A stretch of 64,000 nucleotides of DNA from NCBI GenBank assembly GCA_013396655.1, contig WBMV01004760.1, positions 2,115,767-2,179,766 of the forward strand, written 5' to 3'. Shown here one piece after another: positions 10,301 to 28,149 of the stretch. Within the stretch, counting starts at the first letter, position 1. The number at the start of each line of letters is the position of its first letter. The notes below the pieces were generated by a model. It made no database searches and was not told the DNA's origin. It saw only the letters and a list, made by a program, of their open reading frames with translations. The translations under genes and the position numbers were made by a program. The DNA is from Campylorhamphus procurvoides (taxonomy: Eukaryota > Chordata > Aves > Passeriformes > Dendrocolaptidae).

Positions 10301-13249
10301 CCCAAAAGGTCTGGACTGTTGCCTGTGTGCCCACGTACCCCTGTGCCCACAGCAGTGCCAGAGGCTGACCAGGTCACCCCATGCCCAGTAGTGGTGCAAC
10401 CCCAGGGCTGGGGCTGATGGCAGTGGGGAGACACAAGTGGCATCCCTGCCCACTTGCCCATGCTGTCTGTCTCTCTGGAAGGGCTCTGTCACCAACACAG
10501 CCCCAGGGAATATGAAACCTGTGTGCCCAGCTCCGCTGAAACCCGAACGGCCACCTGGGCAAGCGGGCATGGACGGGGGGGCTGCTGTCCCCCTGGCACA
10601 CACCGGCAGCAGCAGGATACCTGGCTGCCATCACGCAGGCCGGCAGCTGCAGCAGGCTTGGCGTTAAAGCCGGATTACCACCCGGAATAGTCCCATGGTC
10701 CCAGATGGACCGGATTAGTGAGGATTCATCTGCAGAGGGAGATGAGATGCGGAGGGGGTCTCTGCCCTGTGGGGGTCCCTGGCCTGGGGGAGCACTCACC
10801 TGCTGCCAGGGAGACCTGGTACCTTCATTCCCCATGCTTGGGAACAGTGGGTGCTCTCAGATGGGTGATGTGGGCTCTGGGGACACAGTGGGTCATGGCC
10901 TCCTGGGCTGGTGCTGCCTGTATGTGTCCCATACTCCCACTGGCACAGTGTGCACTGGTAGGGACTGTGCCATGCCAAGGCTTGACTGGGGGAACTGGCG
11001 TAGTGCAAGAGCCAGGCTTTCCCAAGTTGGTACGTGTCTTCCTGGCTACATTGCAGACACTGTCTGCTGGCATTGCCAACAGAGGTCCCTGCCCCAGCCC
11101 CCTGCTCCTGCCTGTGCTTTGCTCCCAGCTGGGATTTTCCACCTTTTAAATAGTCTTTGTGGAAGTGAGGTGTGAGGCAGAGGGATGCAGACCCTTCCAG
11201 GACCGGAACACCCACCATGGTGCCCTGGTCACTGGGGAAAGCTGGCATGGGGCTGGGGTGAGCCTAGGACTGCCTGCCTGCCAGGGCAGGGCAGGGGTCT
11301 GGGAGCGCTGTCGTCCTGCACACATCCCTATCCCAGCGAGGGCGGGCAGGCGTCTGTGCTGGCTGGGATTCAGCGTGTGAGACCAAACGTAGCCTCCCCT
11401 GGTGTGCAGACGTGGCCAGCGGGAGGGTACGTGCTGCCACACGCATCTGTCTGGGTGTTCTGGCTGTGGGGGCTGTGGGACAGCACCAGGGCCTGGCTTG
11501 AGCTGGTGGCCATGCTGTAGTGTTGGTGGGATGGGTGATGTCCCTGGTGTCACCAAGCAGTGGGACGGCAGGAAGAGACTGGGAGAGGTGGGAAGTCTGT
11601 CTGCAGTGGGACTGTCCCTGTCGCTGTCACCCAGAGCCGGCAGGCAGTGCAGAGGCGCATGCCGGGAAATCGATGGAGCTTGCTCAGCACCCCCAGGAAC
11701 ACGGCCCTGGGTGCTGCAGCGGGGGGGTTCTGCGCCCATGCACGTGGCCAGGCCCACACCATCAGGCTGGGCGAGTGGGTGCTGGGGCTGGTGGTCAGGA
11801 GGAGGATGACGCCAGGCAGCACATGGGCTGCCCAGTGCAGCAGAGGAGATGGCAACATCCCATCTGCATGATGGCACCCTGAGGGAACTGATCCCTGGGG
11901 AGATGCTCTTTGTCTGGAGCAGAGGGTCCCCAGCTGAGGTGGGCACACAGTGAGATAGGTGAACCCCCCGACCCTCAGCCCAGGGAGACCCAGGCCACCC
12001 CCTCAGGGCCACCCGCCGCTCTGTATTTGTTGTTCTGCCCAACCTTATCACAAGGCAAACAGCGGCAGGCAGGGCACGCGCTGCCCGATCGAAGTGTCTT
12101 CCGCTCCCTCCCCTTTCATCTCCCCCCTGCCCTGGCCACTGCCACCAGCAGACCCTGCCTGAGGGGCAAAGGCCAGGGCCAGCTGGGGAGGTGGCAACAA
12201 GTGGTGCCGGGTCTGTGCCAGGGCTGTGCCAGGGCTGTGCCAGGGCTGCCCGGCGGGAGGAAGCGTCTGGGTGGCAGCACGAAGCCTGGTGCATGCTGAA
12301 TGAGCCTGGTCCTGCCGCTTGCTATTCTGAGAGATGCTTGGGGGAAGAAGTTGGTATTTCCTGAGCTGCCCAGAGAGGTGTAATTATAACCTGAGAGAAG
12401 AAAGGGGCTGCAGAGGAGAGTGCCCAGCCTTCCTGGCGCCTGCAGGGGAGCGGGCAGGGCAGTGGGCAGCTCCTGCCTGCCGCCGGTGGGATGTGGTGAG
12501 CCCTGACCGCAGGCAACCCAGTGGCACTGGGGGGCTTAGGGAGGTAATGGGGCATCAGGGTTCAGGTAGCCCCCCTCGATCCCATGCCAGGAGTGGTGGG
12601 TTCGGTGATGCCTGCCCACGGCAGTGGGAAGGCGCAGAGTTAACGGTGGTGTTTGGACGTGCTGGCAGCCTTGTTCGTGCCTGGACCCATCCCAAGCGGA
12701 GGCCTAGTGGAGGGGATAAATCATCACCCAGAGCCCGCCCTGCGCTTCCCTCTCGTCCCCCGCATGGCTGAGCCTTCCCTTTCTGGCCCCTGCTAGCCTG
12801 TGTTCTGCCTCAGTTTCCCCGTCTGACTGGGTGCTGTAGGCAGGGTGGCTCAGACGTGTGCCTCCCACCCCGGGCCAACATTAGGGGCTCAGCCCACCTG
12901 ACAGTGCCAGGAGCTGGTGTGTGGCCTGGGATGACCCTGCCAGGTCGCCTCTGTGGCCTGGATGGGCAGAGACAGGCAGGGCAGCAGCTCAGGAGACCGG
13001 AGGTACTGGCACCCACACCCTGCCGTGTCATCCTTCTCTTGCGTGCCAGGAGGACTGCTGTACCCGACTGTGCTGTGGGAAGGCTCCCTTGGTCTCTAGG
13101 GTCACCAATCCCCTGCGAACATAAAGATGAGCATGTCCTCTGCTCACCCCACAGGGACCCCAGGCACTGGGGTGATGAGGAAGCAGCATCCTCCCGGGAC
13201 TGGGGACCACACTGCATCCCAGCCAGCACTCGCCTCCAGCCAGGTGGCA
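7331..13249. other. Non-coding stretch, probably SLC38A3 5' intron
   Basis: No exon with recognisable protein similarity was found on either strand. A TATA-like GGTATTTATAGACC sits at about 7,565-7,578, downstream of the CpG segment, and could mark a minor promoter. A 13-bp unit (CTGTGCCAGGG core) is repeated three times near 12,210-12,250. The rest is unremarkable GC-rich sequence. Confidence 0.5.
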
Positions 13250-13760
13250 TCGTCCCTTGGCCGGATGCAGCCCCAACAAGGAACCCCCTAGCCAGCCGGA
13301 CAGGACTCCAGCCCCCCGGTGCGGCGGGGGGTGGCAGGACCCTGCCCCGGCTGCCAGCCTGCCCCAGAAAGCCACCCTGTGCCGTTTCCCAGCGGGGCGG
13401 GGAGGGCCGGGGCTCGCACAGAGGCGGCTTTGTGCGGCGTGCCAAGGCGTCCCGCGCTCGGCAGCCCGGCCGCCTTCCCCTGCCAAGGAGCTGTCTCCCG
13501 GCCCCGCGCTCTTTCCTGCTCCGTTTGTCCAGCCCTGACGTGCCCCCGAGCCCCCCGCCTTGGCACCCCGGCAGCGGCGGGACGCGGGTGAGCCCTTCGC
13601 GCTGGGCAGCGCCGCGGGCTTTACAGAACCGTGGTGGCTGGGGGGTCCCCGGGCTCCCCACCCCGTCCTCAGCCACCCTCTCGAACGCTCCTGGCTCGCC
13701 TGTCGGCGCCCGTCTCCAGGAGGGGAAACTGAGGCACGGAGCCGAGAGCTGCGGGCAGGG
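13250..13760 (+). promoter_or_regulatory. SLC38A3: Second CpG-rich segment, alternative SLC38A3 promoter candidate
   Basis: This segment is dense in CpG (GTCCCGCGCTCGGCAGCC and GCAGCGGCGGGACGCG are typical) and lies only about 400 bp before the acceptor of the first coding exon. GGACGCG|GTGAGCCC near 13,588 is a plausible plus-strand donor. Either this or the segment at 6,590 could supply the non-coding first exon; both could be used. Sequence alone cannot decide. Confidence 0.4.
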
Positions 13761-14120
13761 GAGCAGAGGTGGGCAGGTGGAGTGGATGGGGGCTCTGGGG
13801 CTGGGCAGTGCTGCGGTGCGGGCAAGGGAGTGGGGTGGGCTGTGGCACGGCTGGCCAGGCGAGGGGACACCAGTACAGCTGCTGGAGCCACAGAACTCCA
13901 TGGGACATTGTGTGCTGAGCAGACAGGAGGAAGAAGCCCAGCCATGGTGATGCCTGGGCTCGGTGACCTTCATCCCCGAGTGCCTGTCCCTGCAGTGCCA
14001 CCAGTGCAGGTGCTGAGCCCAAGTCCTGTGTCCTTGGTGGATGCAGGACTCATGAGACTTCAGGCTAGCTGGTCCGGTGGTCCTGCCCAGAGCTGGACCT
14101 CTACTGCCCTCCCCTTGCAG

Positions 14121-14151
14121 AGCCTGAGGAGAGCCCAGCTGTATCTCAACC
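14121..14151 (+). other. SLC38A3: SLC38A3 leader in first coding exon
   Basis: A pyrimidine-rich tract ending CCCCTTGCAG gives a strong acceptor at 14,119-14,120. The 31 nt from there to the ATG are untranslated, and the start context CAACCATGG is favourable. Confidence 0.8.
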
Positions 14152-19480
<5,329 letters not shown>

Positions 19481-20960
19481 CCAGCACCGGGTGCCCACGC
19501 CAACCCCCCCCACCCACCAGTGCCCCAGGGAGAGCTGGTCCCGGGATCAGCCCCCATGCTGCAGCCCTCCTGGGATTCCCTGGGGACTTCCACCCATCAC
19601 CTGTGGTGGTGGGGGGGCATGAGCCATGGCAGGCATGGGGACTCCTTGACCTGTGCCCGGGATGGGGCAGCGAGCCTGGGGCAGGTGCTGTGCCCCCCAG
19701 CCACTCCAGCGGGTAACCCTCCCTGCTCCGCGCCTCAGTTTCCCCATCTGTAAAATGGGGAGAATAATACTGCCCTACCTCACCTGGAGCTGGCTGTCAG
19801 GTGGAGCTCATCTCTGCATCCCCAGAGCCACCAGCAGCAGGCACTGCCAGGGGCGTGGGGCACTGCCCGCCATGGGGGCCGAGGACTAGTGGCACTTTCC
19901 TGGCCCACCTAGAAAGCATTGAGAGCCCTGATGAACAGTGTCCCTGAGGGCTGGAATCCAGCAGGGCAGTCAGGCCTGTGACAGCACCTGTGCCCGAGCC
20001 ACCTGCCCACTCCCCCTGCCATCCCCCCGTCCCTGGATAGATGCCACCCCACTGCCCTGGCATCACAGGGGCACCCCAGAGTCCCTGGGGCAAGGTGGTC
20101 CTGCCACTGTGGCTGGTGGTACCCAGCCTGCTGCTCTTGAGCCTCCCAGGCTCCTGCTGCCTGCGGATGGGACCCTGCTGACCCCTAGACCATGTTTTGG
20201 GACCAGCTGCATTGCTCTGGGAAGGTGACACACACGCTAGGGGCTTGGTGCTCACTGGCATCCTGCCCATGCTGTGACTTGGCTGCCAGGGGCCTGGCCC
20301 ACCTGAGTGGCACGGGGTGGAGGTGGGTGGTCTGTGGGCAGTGCTCACCGGGGGCCAGCTCTGGGCTCTAGAGACACCCCCTGTCTGCATGCCCAGATGC
20401 CAGATGGGCACCCCAACAATCCAAGCTGTCCCTGCTCGCCTTGCACCCTGGGCCAGGCCCCCACAGCCCTCACCCATCCATCCATCCATCCATCCATGCT
20501 GCTGGGACACCCCAAACCATGCCAAAACCTGGAGAGTGGCTCTCCCACCCCCTGCCTCGCTTCCCAGCACGAAGGGCAGCCCTGTAGGGTGGGCAGCATA
20601 CAGTCGGGGTGGGGGGGATATCTGTCCTGCAGCAAAGTACATAAGAGATGTATTTTTTTATTGGGTGGTGGAGGCTGGGATGCTTTTTATAAATACTGTA
20701 CATAAGAGTAGATCTTTTTTAACGTGTTTTGTTGCTCTGGGTAGCTCTGTATAATGTACATATTATATGGGGAAGTGGTGGGGGGCACCGTTGTGGACCC
20801 TCACCATCTGCCTGGGAACTGCTGGCTGCAGCATGGCCCCAGTGTCCCTGTCACCAGCCCAGCTGCCCCATGGCCACCCCTGACACGTGTAAATTATTGG
20901 TGGGGGTGATGCCAGTGGCAGCAGGAGGCTGGTGGTGAGAATAAAGATGTGAATGTGCCC
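19481..20960 (+). other. SLC38A3: SLC38A3 3' untranslated region
   Basis: About 1.5 kb follow the stop codon before the first convincing poly(A) signal. It includes a (CATC)n run near 20,464-20,496 and an AT-rich stretch at 20,640-20,770. No internal gene was recognised. Confidence 0.75.
20940..20945 (+). terminator. SLC38A3: Poly(A) signal of SLC38A3
   Basis: A canonical AATAAA is followed by a GT-rich stretch (GATGTGAATGTG), as expected of a cleavage site near 20,960. Confidence 0.75.
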
Positions 20961-21039
20961 AGGTCTCGGGCATCACTGGGACAGGTGAGGAGCTGGCACA
21001 CAGGCTGGCACCTGGCACGCAGCATCCTTAGGTGGCACG

Positions 21040-21460
21040 GACAGACAGACAGGCATACATGGACGTGCGTGAGGACAGCAGGGACATACGGACACGGACA
21101 TGCAGGGTTAGTGCATGTGCATGGGATAGACAGCATGGATGTACAGCAGGACAGCACAGACACGTGGACACAGATGCACTGGGACCCCCACGGGAGCAGA
21201 ACCCCTGTGGGAATTGGACCCCTGGGGAAACAGAGCCCCTGGGCAGCACAATGTCCAAGGAGCAGGACCCCCAGGACAGTGGGACATGTGTGGGAGCAAA
21301 ATCCTGGGGAGTGGGACACGTGGGAGCAGGACCCCAAGGGAGCAGGACTCCTGAGGAGAGGGACATGTGCGGGAGCAGGAACCCCGGGAAGCGTGACTGG
21401 TGTGGCAGTAATATCCCTGGGGAGTGGGGCTCCTGTGGAAGCCAGGCTTCAGTAGAAGTG
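21040..21460. repeat. Minisatellite downstream of SLC38A3
   Basis: Irregular units built on GGGAGCAGGACCCC and GTGGGACATGTG recur from about 21,175. The left part has GGACAGACAGACAGGCATACATGG-type ACAG/ACATGG runs. The region is non-coding. Confidence 0.7.
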
Positions 21461-22339
21461 GGGCTGGGGCATCTTGTGCCCAGTGCCAGGGTAGTGGGTG
21501 CCCCCGGGGCCAGTCTAAAGCCCCCCAGCCCTTGCCCATGGCACAGTGTGGAGCGGGGGTGAGCCCCCCAGCTCCCCCAGTCCTGGCCCCTCGCTCCTCT
21601 CTGCCAGCCCCAGGCCCGGGCTCAGTGCCAGCTCGTTAGTGAAGCCTTATTAGCATGACAGTCCGCTCCCACGGGAACAGCCCTGCTCGTGCCACGCCAG
21701 GCCTATGGGCGCAGACCCACGGAGGATGCTGCACCCCTTCCCCTGGCATTGCTCTTCTGAGTTAGAGCATCCCTGGCTGTCCACACCCTGCTTGGTGGGT
21801 GCCAGTGGTGGGATGTGGAGGGTCTGGGGAGTCTGGTGCTGCTGTACGGCTGGCATGGAGCAAGTGTGGCTGCCTGGGCACGGGCCAGCCCTGTGGGGCA
21901 ACTTGCACAGCCGGCCGCCCTCCTCGGGTGCGTGTGTGTGTGGGGTCTAGTGCGCAAGGGAGCTGCCATGGCAGCCCGGGGATGGGGCAAGCGCCTGGGG
22001 TAACCCCTGTTCTGGGAGAGAGCTGCAGATGCCCCATCCCACCCTTCCTGCCCCATCCCTTGTCACAAGCACCCCCACCTCTGGTAGCCACCGAGGAGCC
22101 CTCTCCTCCTTCAGCGTGGCACGTGGGTCCCTGAGGGCTGAGCCCCAGGGGCAATGATGGAACAGGGGGATCCCCGATGTCTGATCCGACATCAGCGTGT
22201 CCGTGCAGAAGGCGGCCCTGAGACACAGCGTCACCAACACTGCTGGCCCCAGGGCTGCACCCACTGCTCTGACCCAAAATGCAGCACCCAGGCTCCATCT
22301 CCCCCCACCATGTCTGTCCTGTGGCACACCAGGGCAGAT

Positions 22340-22679
22340 GCCCACCTGCCCCTTAATACACTGTGTCTCCTCCATTCCTGTTCCTTCACACACCGTGTCC
22401 CCGCACCACTGTCCCTTCACACACCATGTCCCTTCCACTCCTGTCCCTTCCCACACCGTGTCGCCCCCACTCCTGTCCCTTCCCACACCGTGTCCCCNCC
22501 CCTGTCCTGTCCCTTCCCACACCGTGTCCCCCCCACCCCTGTCCCTTCCCCCACTGTGTCCCCTCCACTCCCATCCCTTAACTTCCCGTGTCCTGTCCCT
22601 TCCCACACGGTGTCCTGTCCCTTCACACGCCGTGTCCCCCTACCCTTGTCCTTTGATGCACCGTGTCCCCCCCACCACA
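22340..22679. repeat. Minisatellite left of the assembly gap
   Basis: Units of about 26-27 bp, CCTGTCCCTTCCCACACCGT plus GTCCCC, repeat about a dozen times with an ambiguous base at 22,498. The array continues into the gap. Confidence 0.9.
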
Positions 22680-22902
22680 NNNNNNNNNNNNNNNNNNNNN
22701 NNNNNNNNNNNNNNNNNNNNNNNNNNNNNNNNNNNNNNNNNNNNNNNNNNNNNNNNNNNNNNNNNNNNNNNNNNNNNNNNNNNNNNNNNNNNNNNNNNNN
22801 NNNNNNNNNNNNNNNNNNNNNNNNNNNNNNNNNNNNNNNNNNNNNNNNNNNNNNNNNNNNNNNNNNNNNNNNNNNNNNNNNNNNNNNNNNNNNNNNNNNN
22901 NN
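22680..22902. other. GNAI2: Assembly gap of 223 N, probable site of the missing GNAI2 first exon
   Basis: All bases are N. GNAI2 exon 2 at 31,090 starts within a glycine codon, so a 118-nt first coding exon of the usual Gi-alpha kind must lie upstream. I could not find its sequence anywhere on the plus strand. The gap is in very GC-rich, repeat-flanked DNA, the typical place for lost first exons in bird assemblies. The placement is inference, and the true gap length may differ from the N count. Confidence 0.5.
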
Positions 22903-23130
22903 GCCGGCGGCTCCACCTCGGGCCCCGGGGATCCCCCACGGCACCGGGGAGCCCGCCCCGCCCCAGGCTTCCGGGATCCCCCCGCACGGGGCTGCAGACC
23001 CCGCCGCAGGCCCCGGGGATCCCCCCCAGGACGGGGGTGTTGACCCCATCCCAGGCCCCAGGGATGTCCCCCAGGTGTGGGGTGCTGTACCCACAGGAGA
23101 CCCTGAGGATCCCCTTCACATTGTGATGCC
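22903..23130. repeat. GC-rich minisatellite right of the assembly gap
   Basis: Imperfect units of around 50-60 bp share CCAGGCCCCRGGGATSCCCC and recur four to five times, becoming less CpG-rich away from the gap. It could be part of the GNAI2 CpG island. Confidence 0.7.
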
Positions 23131-23774
23131 TTCCCCACCCCTCTGTGAGCAGGATGCCAGCCCCACTTCAGACTTTAGGAGTAGAGCACTGGCCTTATAA
23201 CAAGCCTTGGGTGTCCCTTGGGAGTGGGTGCCACTCCACGCTGGGCTTTGGGGTTCCCCCCAGAAGTGGCTGCCACCTCACTACAGTACTTGTCTCCCCA
23301 ACTTGGTCAGTGTCCAGCCTAGGCACATCCCTTCAGGACACAGGCAGGGGCATCCCCACCCTCCTGTTGGATGAACCTCCCCCAGCAAAGGCCCTGCCAG
23401 CCCACACACCCTGTCCTGCCTGCCCAGGACCCCAAGCTGTGCTGGGGAGTTCCTCCATGGGCTCCTGTCACCCTGCCCTCACACTGTGTGTGATGATGGA
23501 GGCAATGGGGCCGACAGGCCGTCACTGCCCTGTGCCTCCCTGCTCTGAGGCACTGGGACAGGCCCAAGCCCCTCCATCACCCTCCCCTTTCCATGGGTAG
23601 TGGGTGGTTTAGGCCACTGCCCGTGGTGGGCAGGATCCCCCACAACCCAGGGGCTGTCTGCCCCACGGACACTCAGTTTTGGTACTGATAACGGGCCGCT
23701 TGCGTTCTTCAAAGCGGCCCAGCGATGCTCCCGTGGGCGTTCACAGCCCTGCCCTGTGCCTGCGGGCAAGGCAG

Positions 23775-24130
23775 CCGCTTCATTATTTTAATTTATTATT
23801 TCTTCTAATGACTCCCAGTTGGGCTCTTTATTCCCTTTACGAAATTCCCAGGGAGAGCCTCGCTGCAGGTGTGAGGTGGGAGCTCCCACAGCACTATGGG
23901 GTGGCGGGATGGGCAGAGGGATCCTTGGCAGAAAATGTCTTTTGGGCTCATCGCCGCCGTCGGCAGAGGAAGCTGCCGGCAGCAGGAAGTCACGCCGAAA
24001 TCCGGCAGCCCTTTATTTGCTCAACCCCTGCCTGCCTTGAGAAATACGTAATTAACGCCTTGAAATGCTCCTTTATCAGAATGTGTTGCTTTTGTTTTGC
24101 GTTTTGTTTAATTCTGATTTTGGTTTTGCC
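23775..24130. other. AT-rich islands, candidate non-coding regulatory element
   Basis: Two AT-rich stretches (23,775-23,845 and 24,005-24,130) flank a GC-rich centre. Motifs include TTATTTTAATTTATTA, TACGTAATTAACG and TTTGTTTAATTCTG. The sequence is not repetitive and not coding. Confidence 0.3.
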
Positions 24131-26789
24131 TTGGCGTGAGCTGTGCTGGCACCAAGACCCATCCTGTGGGTTTTGGGTGGGGGTCTCTGTCGTTGGGGAT
24201 CTCACTGGTTGGGCATGCTCACCACCCCACTTCTTTCCGGGGAGGGAAGAGTGCAGGGAGTGAAACCCGATGGGGTTTGCAGGATGGTGGGGAAACACGT
24301 GATCCCCCTTTGCCATGAGCTGTCCTGTGCCAGCCCTGCTGCCAGCTCGGCTCTTCTGGGACCACTGCCTGGTGAGAAGTAACGGGGATATAGCTGGCCA
24401 GGGGTATTTGGCACCTCCAGCTCTGGGAGGCTCCTGGAACTGTCTGGGATGGGCAGCATCACACCGGTGCTGTCAGCTCCTGGTGCCCAGGTTGGGGCCC
24501 CCATCCTGCTGCTGCTGTACATCACTGAGGGGTGGCCAGGGGCTTGCCAGATAGCAGGGATCATGGTGTGGGCTGACTGACTGACATCCCTTTCCTGGGT
24601 CTTGCTCTGTCCCGAAGTGGAGGCAGGAGGAGGAAGAGGATGTCTGCACTCCCTTCTGCTGGGGCCGGCATTTATGAGTGGCATTTCTGATCTCAGCTGG
24701 TTTCTAAAGCCAAAAATAGAGTGAAATGGCTCTTTTTGTACATTTTCTAAAATTTTTTTCCTTCCCCTTGCAGCTGTTGAGGTGTCAATAGCACCATAGC
24801 TTTGGGTCATCACTGCCCATTTCCGAGCCGACCCACAGCTGGAAAATCCTCCCAAGCTGTCAGGGAGTTTCTGGGGAGGTGGGGCCAGCACTACCCCTCT
24901 CAGGGGCTGTTGCTTGTGACATGTCCCCTCTGCAAGAACCCCTTGGGGTGGGACCACCGTTCTAGGGGCTGCTCCCACTGCTCACTCTTCCTCTGACTTA
25001 TTTTTTTAACGTGTGGTCAAGGGAAGCTTTGAGGAGACCCAAGGCTTCAAAGTGAGCTTTTTGGTGAGCCCCACAGCTCCTGGTTGAGCTCAACAGGGCA
25101 GAAGTCTATTGTCCTCCCTGGGAGCCGCAGCCCTCCTGCCTCCTTCAGGAAAAGGGAGGGGGAGAAAACTAAGGAGAAAAACATCTTCATCCTTTGTGCT
25201 GCATCGACCTGTGGCATGAAGAGGAGGTGCCTCTTCCAAGGACGGCACGTTTTTTGCTGGCAGCTTGTGCTGTCCTGCAGCCGAGGGTTGGAGCTGGGAC
25301 ACCACTGCCAGGCAGGACATTGTGTGAGCAGAGGGTGATGGTCTTGGTGTGTGGCAGTGGCATTGTGAGTGTAGGGTTGTGGAGCGTTTGGGGCTGACTG
25401 GTGCAGCTGCCTTGGCATTGTGCTGTGCCCCGTGTGTGGCCACGAACCTGCTTCTGCCTTCCCTCTGCCGCAGCAGTGAGCTGGAGAGGGATGGACACAC
25501 CATCAGCGTGGCAGGGACAGGCGGGACCCCTCCTATGGCAGGCGTGGGCACAGCACCATTCCTGCCGTGGTCCTGTCAATGTCTGCAGGTTCTCCTCTGC
25601 CATTTGCGAGCTCTGGCAAACAGGTTATGTGCTGGAAAGTTTGAAGCTCTAGTATCTGATGGGAAGAAGATTCAAACAACGTGATCCTCCCCAGATGAAG
25701 CAATTCCTCACAAACAAAGCAATGTTTCCCTCTCTGCCCCTGGAAACCAACAGTCTCCCTACGTTTTAGTGCTGGGAGAGGCCAGAAGCTGCCATCAACA
25801 CCTGAAAGCACCTGGAGCATCCATCCCATGCAGCAGCATTTCCAGCACCTCCCAGTGCCACTGTTGGCTCCTGGGCATCAGTAGGACTCAACCCCTGGAG
25901 CTACTGGCTGTTTCTGCTGGGCAGCAGTGGCGATTGTGTTCTGGCTATCCTGCCTCCCTGCCTGTAGGAGCTGGGATGCTCTGGGGGGGTGCAGGACTGG
26001 CAGCAGGCAAGTGATCAGTGTTCAAACTCCCTTATTCCTTATCTATGGAGCATTAGGAAAGCAAAAGGATTTCTCAGCTGTAACAGAAACAGGGAGGGTG
26101 CTGGTGCATTGGTCATGTTGATCCCCAAGGGTTTGCAGTCCTGCAGGTGCAGTGCCCAGGATGAGGACACTGCCCTCACACCTGCCTGGGGGTGTGCATG
26201 GCACTGGGGTATGTCACGCAGGAGCTGCCTGTTCCAGATCCTGCCTGGGACATGCAGTGGCTGAGACAAGGGCAGCCAGGGCAGGGCTCGGAAGCAGATT
26301 TGTTTTTTGGTCTTGTTTTTTCTTTTGGCTTGCATAAAAATAGAGGAAGGGAGGGACCAGCTGTGACTTTCAGAGGCTCTGTGGCCCTGGCTCTGCCCTG
26401 GGTTCCTGTGAGCTGCCTGGTTTGTTGTGCTTCATCCTGTCTTGAGGAGTTGTTTCTGTCCTCCCTCCTGCCCCAGCAGTGGGTGGTTGGCAGCATTTCC
26501 TTCACTGGGAACACTGGAAGCCCCGGTGGTGTTTGTGACCACGATCCAAGAAGTGTCACGGTGAACAGGGGAGAACTCAGTGTTGTTAGATCCAGAGAGA
26601 CCAGACATCCAACTCCCTGGAGCTGGTGTACAGGCCTGGGAGAGGTTGGGATGGGATGGGAGGAAGGACCTTGACACCCAAGCCCTGGGATGGGTCACTC
26701 CTATGCCCCCACTGGTGAAGTCCAGGGGCAGGCAACAGCCCTCTGCTCCCAGATGAGCACTTCAACTTTGCCATGGGGAAGCAGCAAGC

Positions 26790-26918
26790 TTATATGTGTA
26801 CATTTTTCATATATTTTCACATATACATTATAAATATATTTTCTATTTTAAAATATATATATTGCATTTTGTGTTTGTGTAGATATACGTTACTCTGTAT
26901 GGAGCAGTCTATACATTG
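26790..26918. repeat. AT-rich low-complexity tract
   Basis: Runs of TATATA, ATATTTTC and AAATATATATA alternate with short purine blocks. It directly precedes a GATA microsatellite. No coding content is present. Confidence 0.7.
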
Positions 26919-26972
<54 letters not shown>

Positions 26973-26973
26973 C
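26919..26973. repeat. (GATA)n microsatellite
   Basis: About thirteen uninterrupted GATA units. It is likely polymorphic in length. Confidence 0.95.
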
Positions 26974-28149
26974 TTTCCCTATCTATAGGTAGCTCTATGG
27001 AAGAAGGTCTCCCATGGTCTGAGCCCACCCCGGGCTGTGGGTTCTGGTGAGTGCTGGGATCATGGTGTCCCCAAGCACTGTTGCGTAGCCAGGACTGGCC
27101 TGGCCTTTCCGCAGCCACCGGGTTTCCTGCTCCAGGCCGGAGCGTGGGTTTCCGGCCCGGAGACTGGTTGAATCACCGGAGCTGGGGGAGCTGAGTAATT
27201 CTCCCTCCCATTGGTGGAAAACTCAGGCGGGGGGATTTGGGTGCCAGCAACATCCCAGCTGTGCCAGTGGGTGAGCTCCCATCCCATCAGGGCAGGATGG
27301 AGGGGATGATGGCACCCAGGCCACGGGGGCACATGGCGGCAGCAGAGCAGGAGAGGGACTGCTCTGGCCATGGTGGGGTCAGAAACAGAGCAGCAAAGTT
27401 CTGGGATTCCTGGAAAAAGCCCGGCACAAGGATAGTTTTGTCCAGCCTGTGAACACCGGCGGGCCTTGTTGGCACCAAGGGTGCATTTTCCATGCTCCCC
27501 CTGAGAAACCATACCCAGCCCACCTCTTCTCTGTGTGCTCCAAGCATCCTTCCCGCTGCCAATTTATTTCTATTTTCTTTACTTTTGTTGGGGATTTTTT
27601 CTGCATCTTCGTCAGCTGCCTTGGACAGGGGGGTCTGCACCCCCCAATTTTTTGAGGTCCTGCCTGGGGACGTGGCATTCCACCAGCTGTTGATGCACAG
27701 GCTCCTTCTGGGAAGCAGCCAGCCCTATGCTGGAATGGGACAGCCCTTGGGAAAAACGCCCTATGTCACTGTGGGGTTTTAAAAAAATGTGATTATTTTT
27801 ACAGCAATTTTCCATCTATTTTCGGTAGGAAGGAAAATGTTGAGGGGAATCTCTTTTTATTAGTAGTTTTTGAGTCTTTAGGGTAACTCTGCCTTTAAGA
27901 CACCCCTTTGTCAGTCCCACTGGATGGTGGGAACCCCACAAGTGCCGAGATGGGTGAGCTCTACAGCCATCTGTCTGTTCAGCATCTGTCTGTCCTGCAG
28001 GGAAAGGGATTGGCAGGTTTGTCCAGAACTAAAACCCATCAGTAAATTCATGCTCAAGTAATAGCTGCTGTTTGCCAGGCTGAGAAAACTTGCCGGGACG
28101 GTGTTTGGGAAGGGGACTCCAGCTACTGGGGAGGGGGATGGCTCTGGAC

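Noticed and set aside
11146..12294. 382-codon minus-strand open frame
   Set aside because: Composition-driven open frame with no motif, signal or conserved pattern.
12856..13950. 364-codon plus-strand open frame
   Set aside because: Spans a probable CpG-island promoter, is rich in P, A, R and G, and has no domain.
1..14000. Search for a SEMA3B first exon on the minus strand
   Set aside because: Predicted from gene order, but no segment with a signal peptide followed by the class 3 semaphorin start was found within the window.
22154..23200. Open frame running through the N gap
   Set aside because: It consists of minisatellite translation and unknown bases; not a gene.
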